Shown piece by piece: positions 34,175 through 44,005 of a DNA stretch of 64,000 nt (position 1 is the first letter of the stretch; the number at the start of each line of letters is the position of its first letter). The stretch is from assembly GCA_964468205.1 (NCBI GenBank), contig CAYXVG010000010.1, positions 1 through 64,000 of the forward strand, given 5' to 3'. The stretch is from CAWELS01 sp964468205. GTDB lineage: Bacteria > Acidobacteriota > Terriglobia > Bryobacterales > Bryobacteraceae. The notes below the pieces were generated by a model. The model saw only the letters and a program-made list of their open reading frames with translations. It ran no database searches and was not told where the DNA came from. The position numbers and the translations under genes are program-made.

Positions 34175-35731
34175 TTAATGCCGGAAGTGCCGGAACCCCG
34201 TGAACACCATTGCCAGACCGAGTTTGTCCGCGGCGGCAATCACTTCTTCGTCGCGCACCGAGCCACCCGGCTGAATGATGGCCGTGACGCCGTGCTTGGC
34301 GGCTTCCTCCACGCCGTCCGGGAACGGGAAGAACGCGTCAGACGCCATCACGGTTCCCTTCAGCGGCAGCACCGCCTTCAGCGCTCCCATCTTGACCGAA
34401 TCGACCCGGCTCATCTGCCCGGCGCCCGCCGCGATCAGGCGGCCCGGCTCGGCGTAGACGATGGCGTTTGACTTCACATGCTTCACCACCTTCCAACCGA
34501 ATTGCAGAGCCTGCCATTCATCCTCGGCCGGCTCGCGGCCGGTAGCTACCTTCGCCTCGGCCCTAACCAGTTTCTTGACGTCCTCGGTCTGCGCCAGCAG
34601 TCCCCCGCTGATCGATTTGATCGCCAGTCCAGGCGCCGCCGGCTTCGTCACCCGCAGCAGCCGGAGATTCTTCTTCTGGGTCAGTACAGCGAGAGCCTCC
34701 GCGCTGAATCGAGGGGCTGCGATCGCCTCGATGAACATCTTCGCGATCTCCTGCGCAGTCTCTTCGTCTACGGTGCGATTAAACGCGAGCACTCCACCGA
34801 ATGCGGAGATCGGATCCGCCTCGAGAGCACGGCGGTAGGCATCCGCGAGTGACGGCCCTTCGGCGCAGCCGCAGGGATTCGTGTGTTTCACGATGATGGA
34901 AGCCGGATTGTCGAACTCCGCGCAAAGCTGCCAGGCGGCGTCGAGGTCCACCAGGTTGTTGAAGGAGAGTTCCTTGCCGTGGAGTTGCTCGCCCCCGGCG
35001 ATCCCGCAGGGGTCGGAGGTGTACAGCGCGGCCGCCTGGTGCGGATTTTCCCCGTAGCGCAGGCTCAGCCGCTTCTCTGATCGCAAGCTGAGGATTTCGG
35101 GCAGCTCCTCAGGGGGGATTTCAACGAATTTGCCTTCTTCGACAGTGATGCGCGCCAGCCTCTGGGTGATCGACCGGTCGTAGTCCGCTGTCAAGGAGAA
35201 CGCCTTTTTCGCTAGCTCCCAGTGGGTGGCCAGAGATAATCCGCCATTCGTCTTCAACTCATCGAGGACCCGGGCGTAGTCATTCACGTCGGTCACCACC
35301 GCTACATCCTGGTAGTTCTTCGCCGCCGCGCGAATCATCGTTGGGCCCCCGATGTCGATGTTTTCAATCAGATCCGAGACCGCCGCGTCTTCCCGGGCCG
35401 CGATTTTCTCGAACGCATAGAGATTCACCACCACCATATCGATCGCGGGAATGCCATGTTCCGCGAGAGCGCTCATGTGTTCCGGTTTGCCGCGCATGGC
35501 GAGCACGCCACCTGCGATCCGCGGATGAATCGTCTTCACGCGGCCATCCAGCATTTCCGGAAAGCCGGTTACCTCGGCGACGTCCTTCACGGCCACGCCT
35601 GCTTCGCGAAGAAGCCGGGCTGTTCCCCCGGTGGAAAGGATCTCCACTCCTATCTCTTGCAGTCCCTTGGCGAAATCCGCAACGCCGGACTTGTCGGTGA
35701 CGCTGATAAGCGCTCGTTTGATGCTAGCCAT
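34175..35731 (-). CDS. purH: Bifunctional AICAR transformylase / IMP cyclohydrolase PurH
   Basis: The 518-residue protein has the IMP cyclohydrolase (MGS-like) domain first: KRALISVTDKSGVADFAKGL, EILSTGGTARLLREAGV, then the transformylase domain with RYGENPHQAAALYTS, KHTNPCGCAEGPSLADAYRR and SDAFFPFPDGVEEAAKHGVT. It ends FTGFRHFRH, the usual C-terminal motif. It carries out the last two steps of IMP synthesis. It is a single gene, convergent with the sulfatase and divergent from the PHP gene. A GGGAG site lies about 11 nt before the ATG. Confidence 0.97.
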   Translation of the reverse strand: MASIKRALISVTDKSGVADFAKGLQEIGVEILSTGGTARLLREAGVAVKDVAEVTGFPEMLDGRVKTIHPRIAGGVLAMRGKPEHMSALAEHGIPAIDMVVVNLYAFEKIAAREDAAVSDLIENIDIGGPTMIRAAAKNYQDVAVVTDVNDYARVLDELKTNGGLSLATHWELAKKAFSLTADYDRSITQRLARITVEEGKFVEIPPEELPEILSLRSEKRLSLRYGENPHQAAALYTSDPCGIAGGEQLHGKELSFNNLVDLDAAWQLCAEFDNPASIIVKHTNPCGCAEGPSLADAYRRALEADPISAFGGVLAFNRTVDEETAQEIAKMFIEAIAAPRFSAEALAVLTQKKNLRLLRVTKPAAPGLAIKSISGGLLAQTEDVKKLVRAEAKVATGREPAEDEWQALQFGWKVVKHVKSNAIVYAEPGRLIAAGAGQMSRVDSVKMGALKAVLPLKGTVMASDAFFPFPDGVEEAAKHGVTAIIQPGGSVRDEEVIAAADKLGLAMVFTGFRHFRH

Positions 35732-35830
35732 GACGATTCATTCTCCCACAGGAGTCTATTATGAAAATCCCGTGATATTACGGTCAAATCCGTGGACAGA
35801 TCCCGGACCTCGTGGTCTCATTAAGGTATT

Positions 35831-36937
35831 ATGACCACTCGCCGTTTGTTCCTTATCTCGGCCATCTTGCTCGCGATCGCGATAGTGCCGGCTGCCGCCC
35901 AATACACCCGCAATCCCCTGCCGGTTCCCGATGTCGACGGCTACAGAACCCTAAAATGCGATTTCCACCTGCACACGGTCTTCTCCGATGGCAGCGTATG
36001 GCCGAATGTTCGTGTTATCGAAGCGTATGAGCAAGGGCTGGATGTCATTGCGCTCACCGATCACGACGACTATCACCCACACAAAGGCCACGTTAGTGAA
36101 GACCTTACCCTGCCTCACGAAATCGCCAAACCGCTGGCCGAACAGCTCGGCATACTGCTCATCCCCGGTGTTGAGATCACCAAGGGAGAATGGCATTTCA
36201 ACGCCCTGTTCGTATCTGACCCCAACGCTACCAAGGGCCTCGAAAAGAGGGAGGCGCTGCTCGAAGCAAAAAGGCAGGGAGCCTTCGTCTTCTGGAACCA
36301 TCCCGGCTGGAAACGCCCCGAGCGCTGGTTCCCGGAGATTGAGCCGCTTTGGGACTCGCAACTCTTCAGCGGCGTGGAACTCGTGAACGGCAAGAGGGTC
36401 TATGACGGCATCTACGCCGGCCTCCTCGAAAAGAAGCTGGCGATCATCGCCACCACCGACTGGCACATGCCGGCGACGGCCGAGGCAATCGAGGGGCGCG
36501 CTATCAACCTCCTGTTCGCGAAGTCGAAGACTCCGGAAGGCGTCAAAGAGGCTCTGGAAGCGCGCCGCAGCGCCGCCTGGATGGGTGGCGAGGTTTGGGG
36601 ACCGGAAGAGATGCTCAGAGGGCTCTGGAGCGGAGCGGTTACGGTCGAGAATCCTAATCTGACAGTCACGGCAGGACAATCCATAGCCCTACGCCTCACG
36701 AACTCGTCGGCATTTGATTTCAATGTCAAGCTGGTGGAGAAGCCGGAGTGGATCGGCGCCCGCGTCGCCGGGGTCTCCGCCCAGTCCGGCGTCGTTTACG
36801 GACTCCGGATTTCCGGAGACGCTCCCGCCGGAAGTGAGACCGCGGAACTGAAGCTTGAGATCACAAACTTCCACGTCGCACCGGATCAGAACCTGATCGT
36901 GACCATTCCCTTGCAAGTTCGGATCGCCGGAAGCTAG
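35831..36937 (+). CDS. Secreted PHP-domain metal-dependent hydrolase
   Basis: The 368-residue protein has a signal peptide (LFLISAILLAIAIVPAAAQY) and a PHP domain with the metal-binding motifs CDFHLHTVFSDG, VIALTDHDDYHPH, GVEIT and ATTDWHM. Residues ~275-368 form a separate beta-sandwich-like C-terminal domain (VTVENPNLTVTAGQSIALRL). PHP enzymes cleave phosphoester or other bonds with two or three metals; the substrate is unknown. The TAAGG before the ATG is a weak ribosome site. Confidence 0.87.
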   Translation: MTTRRLFLISAILLAIAIVPAAAQYTRNPLPVPDVDGYRTLKCDFHLHTVFSDGSVWPNVRVIEAYEQGLDVIALTDHDDYHPHKGHVSEDLTLPHEIAKPLAEQLGILLIPGVEITKGEWHFNALFVSDPNATKGLEKREALLEAKRQGAFVFWNHPGWKRPERWFPEIEPLWDSQLFSGVELVNGKRVYDGIYAGLLEKKLAIIATTDWHMPATAEAIEGRAINLLFAKSKTPEGVKEALEARRSAAWMGGEVWGPEEMLRGLWSGAVTVENPNLTVTAGQSIALRLTNSSAFDFNVKLVEKPEWIGARVAGVSAQSGVVYGLRISGDAPAGSETAELKLEITNFHVAPDQNLIVTIPLQVRIAGS

Positions 36938-36976
36938 AGCAGGTCACTGGTTCGTGACAGCTACAATAGGGGAGTC

Positions 36977-37981
36977 ATGCCGCACCGAGTAACCCTGATT
37001 CCCGGAGACGGTATCGGTCCCGAAGTCGCCGATGCCGTCGTACGCGTTCTCGATGCCACCGGCGTCCCAATGGACTGGGACCGGGTGGAGTTGAACAAGG
37101 AAATGATCGCCGAGGCGGGAGGGAAGATCCCCGAAAAGGTGCTCGAGTCCCTGCACCATACGCTCGTCGGTCTCAAGGGACCGGTCACCACCCCGGTTGC
37201 CGGCGGCTTCCGCAGCCTGAACGTCCAGCTTCGCAAGGAGCTCGACCTATACGCGAATGTCCGCCCGGTGCGCACCTTCAAAGGTCTCAAGACCCGCTAC
37301 CAGGATACGCCGATCGATCTGATCATCTTCCGGGAGAACACGGAAGACCTTTACTCCGGACTCGAAAACGAAGTCACCGACGGCGTGGTCACCAGCATCA
37401 AGGTGATCACGCGAAAGGCCTCCGAAAGAATTGCCCGCTACACGTTCCTGTACGCGCGCAAACTTGGGCGCAAAAAGGTGACCGCTATTCACAAAGCCAA
37501 TATTATGAAACTCGGCGATGGTCTATTCCTCCGGAGCTGCCGTAAAGTGGCCGAGGAGTTCGATGAAATCGAGTACGGCGAGCTCATCGTTGATAACGCG
37601 GCAATGCAGTTGGTGATGCGTCCGGAGCAGTTTGACCTGATGGTGATGCCGAATCTTTACGGCGACATCATCTCGGACCTCGCCGCTGGCCTCGTCGGCG
37701 GTCTCGGAATTGTCCCCGGCGCGAACATGGGCGACAATCATGCCGTGTTTGAAGCCGTGCACGGGAGCGCCCCGGACATCGCCGGGAAAGGTGTTGCAAA
37801 CCCGACCGCACTACTCCAATCGGCGGTGCTGATGCTCCTGCATCTCGGTGAGGAAGCGGTGGCGTTGCGAGTCAAGGGGGCCATTGAGGCCGTCTACGCA
37901 GAGGGCAGGTGGCTTACCGGCGATCTTGGCGGCAGGGCCACGACGAAAGAATATACCAACGCGATTATCGACAACCTTTGA
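36977..37981 (+). CDS. Isocitrate/isopropylmalate dehydrogenase family, NAD-dependent isocitrate dehydrogenase type
   Basis: The 334-residue enzyme begins VTLIPGDGIGPEVADAVVRV and has IFRENTEDLYSGLENEV, the Ser-containing substrate loop of NAD-type isocitrate dehydrogenases, then KVTAIHKANIMKLGDGLF and VMPNLYGDIISDLAAGLVGG. EAVHGSAPDIAGKGVANPTA near the end is the cofactor-binding region. It oxidatively decarboxylates isocitrate to 2-oxoglutarate. 3-isopropylmalate dehydrogenase is unlikely from the loop, but the two families are close. GGGGAG lies just before the ATG. Confidence 0.9.
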   Translation: MPHRVTLIPGDGIGPEVADAVVRVLDATGVPMDWDRVELNKEMIAEAGGKIPEKVLESLHHTLVGLKGPVTTPVAGGFRSLNVQLRKELDLYANVRPVRTFKGLKTRYQDTPIDLIIFRENTEDLYSGLENEVTDGVVTSIKVITRKASERIARYTFLYARKLGRKKVTAIHKANIMKLGDGLFLRSCRKVAEEFDEIEYGELIVDNAAMQLVMRPEQFDLMVMPNLYGDIISDLAAGLVGGLGIVPGANMGDNHAVFEAVHGSAPDIAGKGVANPTALLQSAVLMLLHLGEEAVALRVKGAIEAVYAEGRWLTGDLGGRATTKEYTNAIIDNL

Positions 37982-38087
37982 GACACTTCCGGGTTCAGAC
38001 GAAATTCCGCCAAGCGAACGGGCGCTGGGCCGTAATCTTATCCGGGTACGCAACTCGAATTTCTTCAGCTACAGGAGATCGGCGGCA

Positions 38088-39797
38088 ATGTTGATTCGGA
38101 TCTTCGCTTTGGGTCTGGCCACCTTCTGCGGCACGGCCTGGGCGGCGGCTTCGGTTGAAGGCGACTGGGCGGGTACGCTGCAGGCCGGTCCGCAACGCCT
38201 GCGGCTCGCGCTTCACGTTTCCGCGGATGACAAGGGCAAGCTCGCCGCCACCATGGACAGCCTGGACCAGGGCGCCATGGGCCTGGCGTTTGACGCGGTC
38301 ACCTTCGAAGCCGGTGAACTCAAGATGACCATGACCCGTCTGAAGGCGAGCTATTCCGGCACGCTGTCCGAAGATGGCGAATCAATCGAGGGGACGTGGA
38401 CGCAAGGACCGGGCCGGTTGCCGCTTCGATTCTCCCGCCGCAACAAAGCGTCTGAAGAAGCCGAGCAGGCGGCCATGAAGAGACTTGAGGGAGCTTGGGC
38501 CGGCGCCCTGGTGGCTGGATCGCAGACGCTGCGGTTCGTTCTTCGCGTGGAGCGGGGTCCCGGCGGCTTCCGCGCGCTCGTCGAGAGCCCGGACCAGGGC
38601 CCGGCGGAACTCCCGGCGTCCGGCGTGAGAGTTGACGGAGCCACAGTGCACTTCGAGGTGGGCAGCGTACTGGGATCCTACGACGGCGAGTTGGACGAGG
38701 CTGGAACCGGGATCACCGGCGTCTGGAAACAAAGCGGAGTGGAACTGCCCCTGACCCTCAAGAAGACAGTTCAACCACCGCGGGCCCGGCGGCCGCAGTA
38801 TCCTCGGGAACCGCTTCCCTACAAAGCGATCGAGGTGGACTTCCTCGGAGGAAACGATGATGTCGTGCTGGCCGGAACGCTGACCGTCCCCAACGGGGAA
38901 GGACCATTTCCCGCCGTCGTGCTGATCAGCGGCTCCGGCCCGCAAGACCGTGACGAAACCGTACTCGGCCACAAGCCTTTTCTCGTCCTATCGGACTATC
39001 TCACGAGGAACGGAATCGCGGTACTGCGATATGACGATAGGGGAACGGCGAAGTCCACCGGCGATTTCAGCGCCGCCACCTCCCTGAATTTCGCTGGCGA
39101 CGCTGAGTCCGCCGTTCGTTTCCTGGAGGCCCGCCGGGAAGTGAACCCGGAGAAGATCGGACTCATCGGTCACAGCGAGGGCGCCTTGATCGCTCCAATG
39201 GTTGCCAATCGCGGCGGCCTCGTTGCCTTCCTCGTCCTGCTGGCGCCGCCCGGAGTTCCCGGGGATCTGATCAGCATTTCGCAGACGGAAAAGTTGCTTG
39301 AATTACGCGGGGCGGCTGCTTCGCGGCGTGAGGCCGTGGCCGCTTCACTGAAGTTGCTGTTCACCGCCATCGCCGCCGGAGACATGACGGAAGGCGTGCG
39401 GGAACGCTACTACAAGCTGGCGCCAGGCATTCTGGTCCCGCCCGGGGCGGATACTGCGACGATGGACATGGCCTTTGAACAGCTAAACTCGCCCTGGATG
39501 CGGTTCTTCTTGAGTTATGATCCCATCCCGGCTCTGAAGAAACTCCGGGCGCCGGCCCTGGCTCTCTGGGGCGAGAAAGACCAACAGGTGCTCGCCGGCA
39601 TCAACGCGCCCCCGGTGCAGGCGGCTTTGGCGGCCGGACACCCAGCCTCCGAAGCGGAGGTGCTGCCTTCACTCAACCACCTGCTCCAAACCTCTGAAAC
39701 GGGAGATGTACTCGAATATGCCCGGATCGAAGAGACGATGGCAACCGTCGCCCTGGAACGGATTGCGTCCTGGTTGAAAGACCGGGTAGCAGAGTAA
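38088..39797 (+). CDS. Secreted alpha/beta hydrolase with two N-terminal beta-barrel-like repeats
   Basis: The 569-residue protein has a signal peptide (MLIRIFALGLATFCGTAWAA), two homologous units of about 95-100 residues (VEGDWAGTLQAGPQRLRLAL and LEGAWAGALVAGSQTLRFVL open them), and a serine hydrolase domain from ~250 with VVLISGSGPQDRDE (oxyanion region), RYDDRGTAKSTGDF, the nucleophile elbow GHSEGALIAP and a C-terminal SLNHLLQ with the catalytic His. It acts outside the cytoplasm on an unknown ester or peptide. The frame is open far upstream, but the signal peptide and AGGAG fix the start near 38088. Confidence 0.86.
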   Translation: MLIRIFALGLATFCGTAWAAASVEGDWAGTLQAGPQRLRLALHVSADDKGKLAATMDSLDQGAMGLAFDAVTFEAGELKMTMTRLKASYSGTLSEDGESIEGTWTQGPGRLPLRFSRRNKASEEAEQAAMKRLEGAWAGALVAGSQTLRFVLRVERGPGGFRALVESPDQGPAELPASGVRVDGATVHFEVGSVLGSYDGELDEAGTGITGVWKQSGVELPLTLKKTVQPPRARRPQYPREPLPYKAIEVDFLGGNDDVVLAGTLTVPNGEGPFPAVVLISGSGPQDRDETVLGHKPFLVLSDYLTRNGIAVLRYDDRGTAKSTGDFSAATSLNFAGDAESAVRFLEARREVNPEKIGLIGHSEGALIAPMVANRGGLVAFLVLLAPPGVPGDLISISQTEKLLELRGAAASRREAVAASLKLLFTAIAAGDMTEGVRERYYKLAPGILVPPGADTATMDMAFEQLNSPWMRFFLSYDPIPALKKLRAPALALWGEKDQQVLAGINAPPVQAALAAGHPASEAEVLPSLNHLLQTSETGDVLEYARIEETMATVALERIASWLKDRVAE

Positions 39798-39893
39798 GCT
39801 CACCCGGCCGCGGAGTGCAAGCTTCAGAAGCGGAACAGCCCCCCTCTTTGTGTGCGGAAGGCTGCCCAGCTTCAACTACTGAAACGTGAAGAA

Positions 39894-40907
39894 CTAGAGA
39901 CCCTTGGAGCCGATGTAGGCCACAAGGTCGATCAGGCGCGTCGAGTAACCCCACTCGTTGTCGTACCAGGAAACGACCTTCACCATGTTGTCGCCGATCA
40001 CCTTGGTCAGGGTGGCGTCGATGATGGAGCTGTTGTTATTACCCATCATGTCGGTGGAGACCACCGGATCCTCGGTGTATTGCAGGATCCCCTTCATCGG
40101 ACCTTCGGCGGCGGCCTTGAGCCTTGCGTTCACATCCTCGGCGGACGCCGGCTTGGCCAGTTCGCACACGAGGTCAACCACAGAGACGTTCGGAGTGGGG
40201 ACGCGAATCGCATAGCCGTCCACCTTGCCCTTCAGATCAGGGATCACGAGGGACACCGCTTTGGCGGCGCCGGTGGTGGTCGGGATCATGTTCACGGCGG
40301 CGGCGCGGGCGCGGCGAAGATCTTTGTGGGGGAAGTCCAGAATCCGCTGGTCGTTCGTGTAGCTGTGGATGGTGGTCATCAGCCCCTTCACGATGCCCCA
40401 GTTGTCATGGAGTACCTTTGCTGCCGGCGCAAGGCAATTGGTAGTGCAGGAGGCGTTCGAGATGATGTGGTGGGACGCGGCGTCGTAATCGTCTTCGTTG
40501 ACGCCTAGCACGATGGTAATGTCCTCGTTTTTGGCCGGAGCGGAAATCACAACCTTCTTTACACTGCCGCGAAGGTGGTGGGAGGCGCTTTCCTTGTCCC
40601 GGAAACGGCCGGTGGACTCGATAACGACCTGAGCGCCGACACTCGCCCAATCGATCTTGGAAGGATCAGGCTCGGCGAATATCTTGATCTTCTTTCCATC
40701 AATGCTGACGCCTTCATCGTCAGACGAAACATCGGCGTCAAGCGGACCCATGACAGAGTCATACTTGAGCAGGTGGGCCAGGGTCGGATTGTCGGTCAGG
40801 TCGTTGAACGCGACGAACTCGATGTCGTCCCTCTTGTTCTTTAATGCCGAACGCAGAACCGTGCGCCCGATGCGTCCGAAGCCGTTAATAGCTACCTTAA
40901 TTGCCAT
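39894..40907 (-). CDS. gap: Glyceraldehyde-3-phosphate dehydrogenase
   Basis: The 337-residue protein is full length, with INGFGRIGRTVLRSALKN (NAD binding), the active-site SNASCTTNCLAPAAKVLHD with the catalytic Cys, RARAAAVNMIPTTTGAAKAV and WYDNEWGYSTRLIDLVAYI at the end. It is the type I phosphorylating enzyme of glycolysis. AGGAG lies about 11 nt before the ATG. It is a single gene with a 174-nt upstream region that holds the probable promoter. It is not linked here to pgk or tpi. Confidence 0.97.
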   Translation of the reverse strand: MAIKVAINGFGRIGRTVLRSALKNKRDDIEFVAFNDLTDNPTLAHLLKYDSVMGPLDADVSSDDEGVSIDGKKIKIFAEPDPSKIDWASVGAQVVIESTGRFRDKESASHHLRGSVKKVVISAPAKNEDITIVLGVNEDDYDAASHHIISNASCTTNCLAPAAKVLHDNWGIVKGLMTTIHSYTNDQRILDFPHKDLRRARAAAVNMIPTTTGAAKAVSLVIPDLKGKVDGYAIRVPTPNVSVVDLVCELAKPASAEDVNARLKAAAEGPMKGILQYTEDPVVSTDMMGNNNSSIIDATLTKVIGDNMVKVVSWYDNEWGYSTRLIDLVAYIGSKGL

Positions 40908-41081
40908 TTGGGGATGTATCTCCTAGTGAATTTCGCTGTTTGCGCTTTCCGCCCATGATATCAAGACCCATGATTTAACCGCAACTCACTCATACTCAAA
41001 GGATTATTACGGCCCGGTTAAGCTTTCGAGCCGGAGTAGGGCGCATCGCTGCGCGGAGCGGCGTTTCGGCCGGTGTCCCGC

Positions 41082-41912
41082 CTAGCGCGGCGGCAGTGGC
41101 GCGGCCACGGTTCCACCCAACCCCGCGAATGACTCGCGGACCTTTACCACCTTGCTTCCCCGGAATGTGACAAAGGTCACCGTGCCTGGCGGAGTGCCGT
41201 AAACCCAATCCTCGTATTCGATCCCGTCCTTGGTTTCCCGAATCTTCCGCTCTGGTTTTCCCATCGCCAGCAGCACCGCGTCCTGGTCCATGCCTTCAAT
41301 GGCTCTTTGTTCTTCAATGGCGGCCTGCTGCGGCTCTGGAAGCGTCTCAATGAACTGTTCGGTGGCGCTGCGCAGCTCGAAATCGAATAACGGATTCAAC
41401 AGCTCCTTCACTTGACCCGCGTCCAACTCGGGCAAGCCGTCCGGAAACTCGAGCGCGAGGTTGGTCCCTATCTGTTGCGGCTGTCCCGACCCCCGTCCGA
41501 CCGGCGTCATGGTCCCGCCTCCACCCATGCCACCGCCTACCTGGATGCGCTCATACCATTTCCGGCCGCCTTTGAAGCCGCCGTTGATCTCGAACACCAG
41601 GCGTTTCTTCTCAAACTTGACGCGGGTGATCTGAATCATGTCGCCGAGGCGGACGGCAGGGCCGTGTTTCTGATTCGCCTCGGACCACTTCTCAAGATCG
41701 CTTTGGCCGGTTCCGGCATCGAACGGCAGGGGTTTTTTTGAACGGGGAACCGTCATCTTCGCCGTAGCGAATTCGGCCGTCAGGTCACGGATCAGAGCGA
41801 TCCGCTCCTCCACGGAATAGTTGTAGTCGCTCGCCGCTCCGGGAGCCGCTGCCAGAGCCAGGAAGACGGCGGCTGCCGCAAGTTTTGGCATGGCTTTGAG
41901 TCCCAATTTCAT
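41082..41912 (-). CDS. Secreted protein of unknown function with SmpA/OmlA-like tail
   Basis: The 276-residue protein has a signal peptide (LAAAAVFLALAAAPGAASDY). Residues ~60-170 are a variable beta-rich region with a Gly-rich loop (GGGMGGGGTM). The C-terminal ~60 residues (MDQDAVLLAMGKPERKIRET to YEDWVYGTPPGTVTFVTFRG) resemble the small SmpA/OmlA fold, where the aligned Gly-Lys-Pro is a common turn. No enzymatic motif is seen. Its ATG overlaps the stop of the upstream CPBP protease gene by 4 nt, so it is in one operon with it and the GHMP kinase. Confidence 0.7.
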   Translation of the reverse strand: MKLGLKAMPKLAAAAVFLALAAAPGAASDYNYSVEERIALIRDLTAEFATAKMTVPRSKKPLPFDAGTGQSDLEKWSEANQKHGPAVRLGDMIQITRVKFEKKRLVFEINGGFKGGRKWYERIQVGGGMGGGGTMTPVGRGSGQPQQIGTNLALEFPDGLPELDAGQVKELLNPLFDFELRSATEQFIETLPEPQQAAIEEQRAIEGMDQDAVLLAMGKPERKIRETKDGIEYEDWVYGTPPGTVTFVTFRGSKVVKVRESFAGLGGTVAAPLPPR

Positions 41913-42763
41913 TGCTCCTCATGAACACTCAACAGGGGTAGCTTCTGCCCCCGGATTGGTGCTCTCCATAAGTAGACGGCCAAAGCGGCCAAAACGATAC
42001 TTGTAAGTAGGCCGCCTTCGGGGCCGTAGCCGCCGCCGCTCCAAACCTCCGGGACGCTCCAGTGCAGCTTATACCCTGTTACGCCGAGATCAAAACCGCT
42101 GAGGCCGGCGCCGAACAACGGCAGCGCCACATTCCAACCGAAGTGCAGGCCGATCGGCAGCCACAAGTCTCCGCTGCGCAGCACGGCCACTCCGAGCAGC
42201 ACCCCCCAGCCAATTGTGTTCACAGTGCTGAGCGTCGTGGAGTGCAGATTGTTCGAATGCGCGAAACCGAAGAGCACCGCGGTAGGTAGGATGGTGGCAA
42301 ACGGCCCAATCGCCCTCCACAGAATCTGGAATGCGTACCCGCGAAAGAGCATTTCCTCACCGACAGATCCAAACAGCAGAACGATAGAGACAAAGATGGC
42401 CGCCGGCCAACTGCCAGGATTGTCGGGATCAATGCGCAGGCGCGCGAAACCAAGCGCAAGAGGCGGGACCAGGACAATCACGGCGGCCCCCGCGCCACCG
42501 CCGAAGCCTAGGATCAGATTGGCGGCCGATGCGGGGTTCCATTGCAGTCCGATGTCCGCCAGCCTGCCGCTCTCATAGATGCGCAGAACGAGTGCATTGG
42601 CTACGGCGGCGGAGGCGAAAGTCCCGAGCACGGCGGCAATCATGTAACCGCCCAGCGGCTCCATCAGAAGGGGGAAAAACGTGGCCCCGGCGACCGCGAG
42701 AAACGCGAATACACCAACCCGCAATGCCAGGCCGAGCTTGGAGCCCGGCTTTGCACTCGCCAT
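41909..42763 (-). CDS. CPBP family intramembrane glutamic endopeptidase
   Basis: The 284-residue protein has about eight hydrophobic segments and the CPBP motifs GEEMLFRGYAF (EExxxR), FAHSNNLHS with the second-motif His, and HFGWN. These proteases, called CAAX-type or Abi, cut membrane substrates; in bacteria they process lipoproteins or bacteriocins. It lies between the GHMP kinase (9-nt gap) and a secreted protein with which it overlaps by 4 nt. The substrate is unknown. Confidence 0.88.
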   Translation of the reverse strand: MASAKPGSKLGLALRVGVFAFLAVAGATFFPLLMEPLGGYMIAAVLGTFASAAVANALVLRIYESGRLADIGLQWNPASAANLILGFGGGAGAAVIVLVPPLALGFARLRIDPDNPGSWPAAIFVSIVLLFGSVGEEMLFRGYAFQILWRAIGPFATILPTAVLFGFAHSNNLHSTTLSTVNTIGWGVLLGVAVLRSGDLWLPIGLHFGWNVALPLFGAGLSGFDLGVTGYKLHWSVPEVWSGGGYGPEGGLLTSIVLAALAVYLWRAPIRGQKLPLLSVHEEQ

Positions 42764-42772
42764 GCTTGCATC

Positions 42773-43783
42773 TTACTGCGAGACGGTTCGCGCGCGCACA
42801 CCGCGGCTCGCCAGTTTGACGGGCAGCGCCTGCGCCCCTTCGCGCAGAACGATCTCCGTCACCCTCTGTTTGGCTTCCGGTTCAACGAGGAAGACGACAC
42901 ATCCGCCACCACCGGCCCCGCAAACCTTCGCCCCCAGCGCCCCGGCGCGCCGGGTGGCCTTCACGAGCCTGTCGATCAGAGGCGTGGAGATCGTGGGCAC
43001 GTTTCTTCGCCGGTGCGACCATTCCTCGCGCAGCAGTCGCCCCGCCTCGTTCCAGTCCCCCGCCTCGAGGGCCGCTTTCATCGCCCGCGATATCTGCGCG
43101 ATGCGGTCGAAATTGCGGTGGACCTTCCGGTCTCCGTCGATATGCGCCTTCATGACCTCCCAGTTATTGATCCCGGAGTTCCGCGGCTCGCCGGTGTAGG
43201 CGAGCACGACGCGCGCGTTCAGATCCTCGGGGTCCATGGGAATGGCCCTTCTGACAGCGCCTCCCGGCCCGAGATGAACAGCGCTGACACCGCCGTACAT
43301 GGCCGGGTAGTAGTCTTGCGCTCCCGTTGGGACGCGAATGATTTGCGACTCGATGTCCTGCGAGATCTGACGGATGCGCTCGAGCGAATGTCCCGCCCCA
43401 ACGAGCTTGTTCAGGGCGGCGTTGATGGCAATGATCAGCGCCGAGGAACCGGAAATCCCGGCCCCGGCGGGCGCCTCGGAATCCGTTTCGAGGAACAACC
43501 CGCCATCCGGGCGAAAGAAACGGAGCTGCCAGGCCGCCAGCGGGAGTCCATAGCGCTTCGCGCGGATCAGATCCTTGATGGATTCGAACCTCTCTTCCCG
43601 GCCCAAATCCCGCGACCGCAGAATGATCTGCGAGTCCTTGCGGGTCTCGATGGCGCAAGAGGCGTACCGGTCAACGGCGAAGTTCACCGTCACTGCGTTG
43701 TCGTGGTAGAGAAATAAAGGCCAGATGTCGAGGGTGCCCCCGGCCAGGTCGACGCGGCAGGGAGCCTTGGATACGATTCGCAT
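42773..43783 (-). CDS. GHMP family kinase
   Basis: The 336-residue protein has SKAPCRVDLAGGTLDI at the start, PAGAGISGSSALIIAINAAL as the phosphate-binding motif 2, and GAKVCGAGGGGCVVFLVEPE as motif 3, giving a sugar or mevalonate kinase fold. The closest types by motif are heptose-7-phosphate and galactose kinases. The ATG at 43783 (MRIVSK) is preferred; a TTG at 43798 lies upstream with GATAAT over it. It is first in a minus-strand operon with the CPBP protease gene. Confidence 0.85.
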   Translation of the reverse strand: MRIVSKAPCRVDLAGGTLDIWPLFLYHDNAVTVNFAVDRYASCAIETRKDSQIILRSRDLGREERFESIKDLIRAKRYGLPLAAWQLRFFRPDGGLFLETDSEAPAGAGISGSSALIIAINAALNKLVGAGHSLERIRQISQDIESQIIRVPTGAQDYYPAMYGGVSAVHLGPGGAVRRAIPMDPEDLNARVVLAYTGEPRNSGINNWEVMKAHIDGDRKVHRNFDRIAQISRAMKAALEAGDWNEAGRLLREEWSHRRRNVPTISTPLIDRLVKATRRAGALGAKVCGAGGGGCVVFLVEPEAKQRVTEIVLREGAQALPVKLASRGVRARTVSQ

Positions 43784-44005
43784 GACGTTGTCTGGCAATT
43801 ATCCGCCCACGCCGCGCAATTACGCAATCTCCTTCCGGCGGCCACGGGCCGGCCCGGCGGCCGGGGTGTCCGGTAGAATAGAGAAGTCCCCAGGGAATCT
43901 GCAGTGGCTGAGTGGCCTAGGGGCTTACACTAGTTTGGCTTAGGGCGATTTTGAATCGATGTTCTTCACTAATTTTTTCCGTCGCAAAGTCCGATAGGTG
44001 AGTGT

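Noticed and set aside
43905..43990. A tRNA-like stretch (GTGGCTGAGTGGCCTAGGGG) between the GHMP kinase and PilZ genes
   Set aside because: It resembles the D-arm of a Ser or Leu tRNA, but no acceptor stem, anticodon arm or T-arm could be paired.
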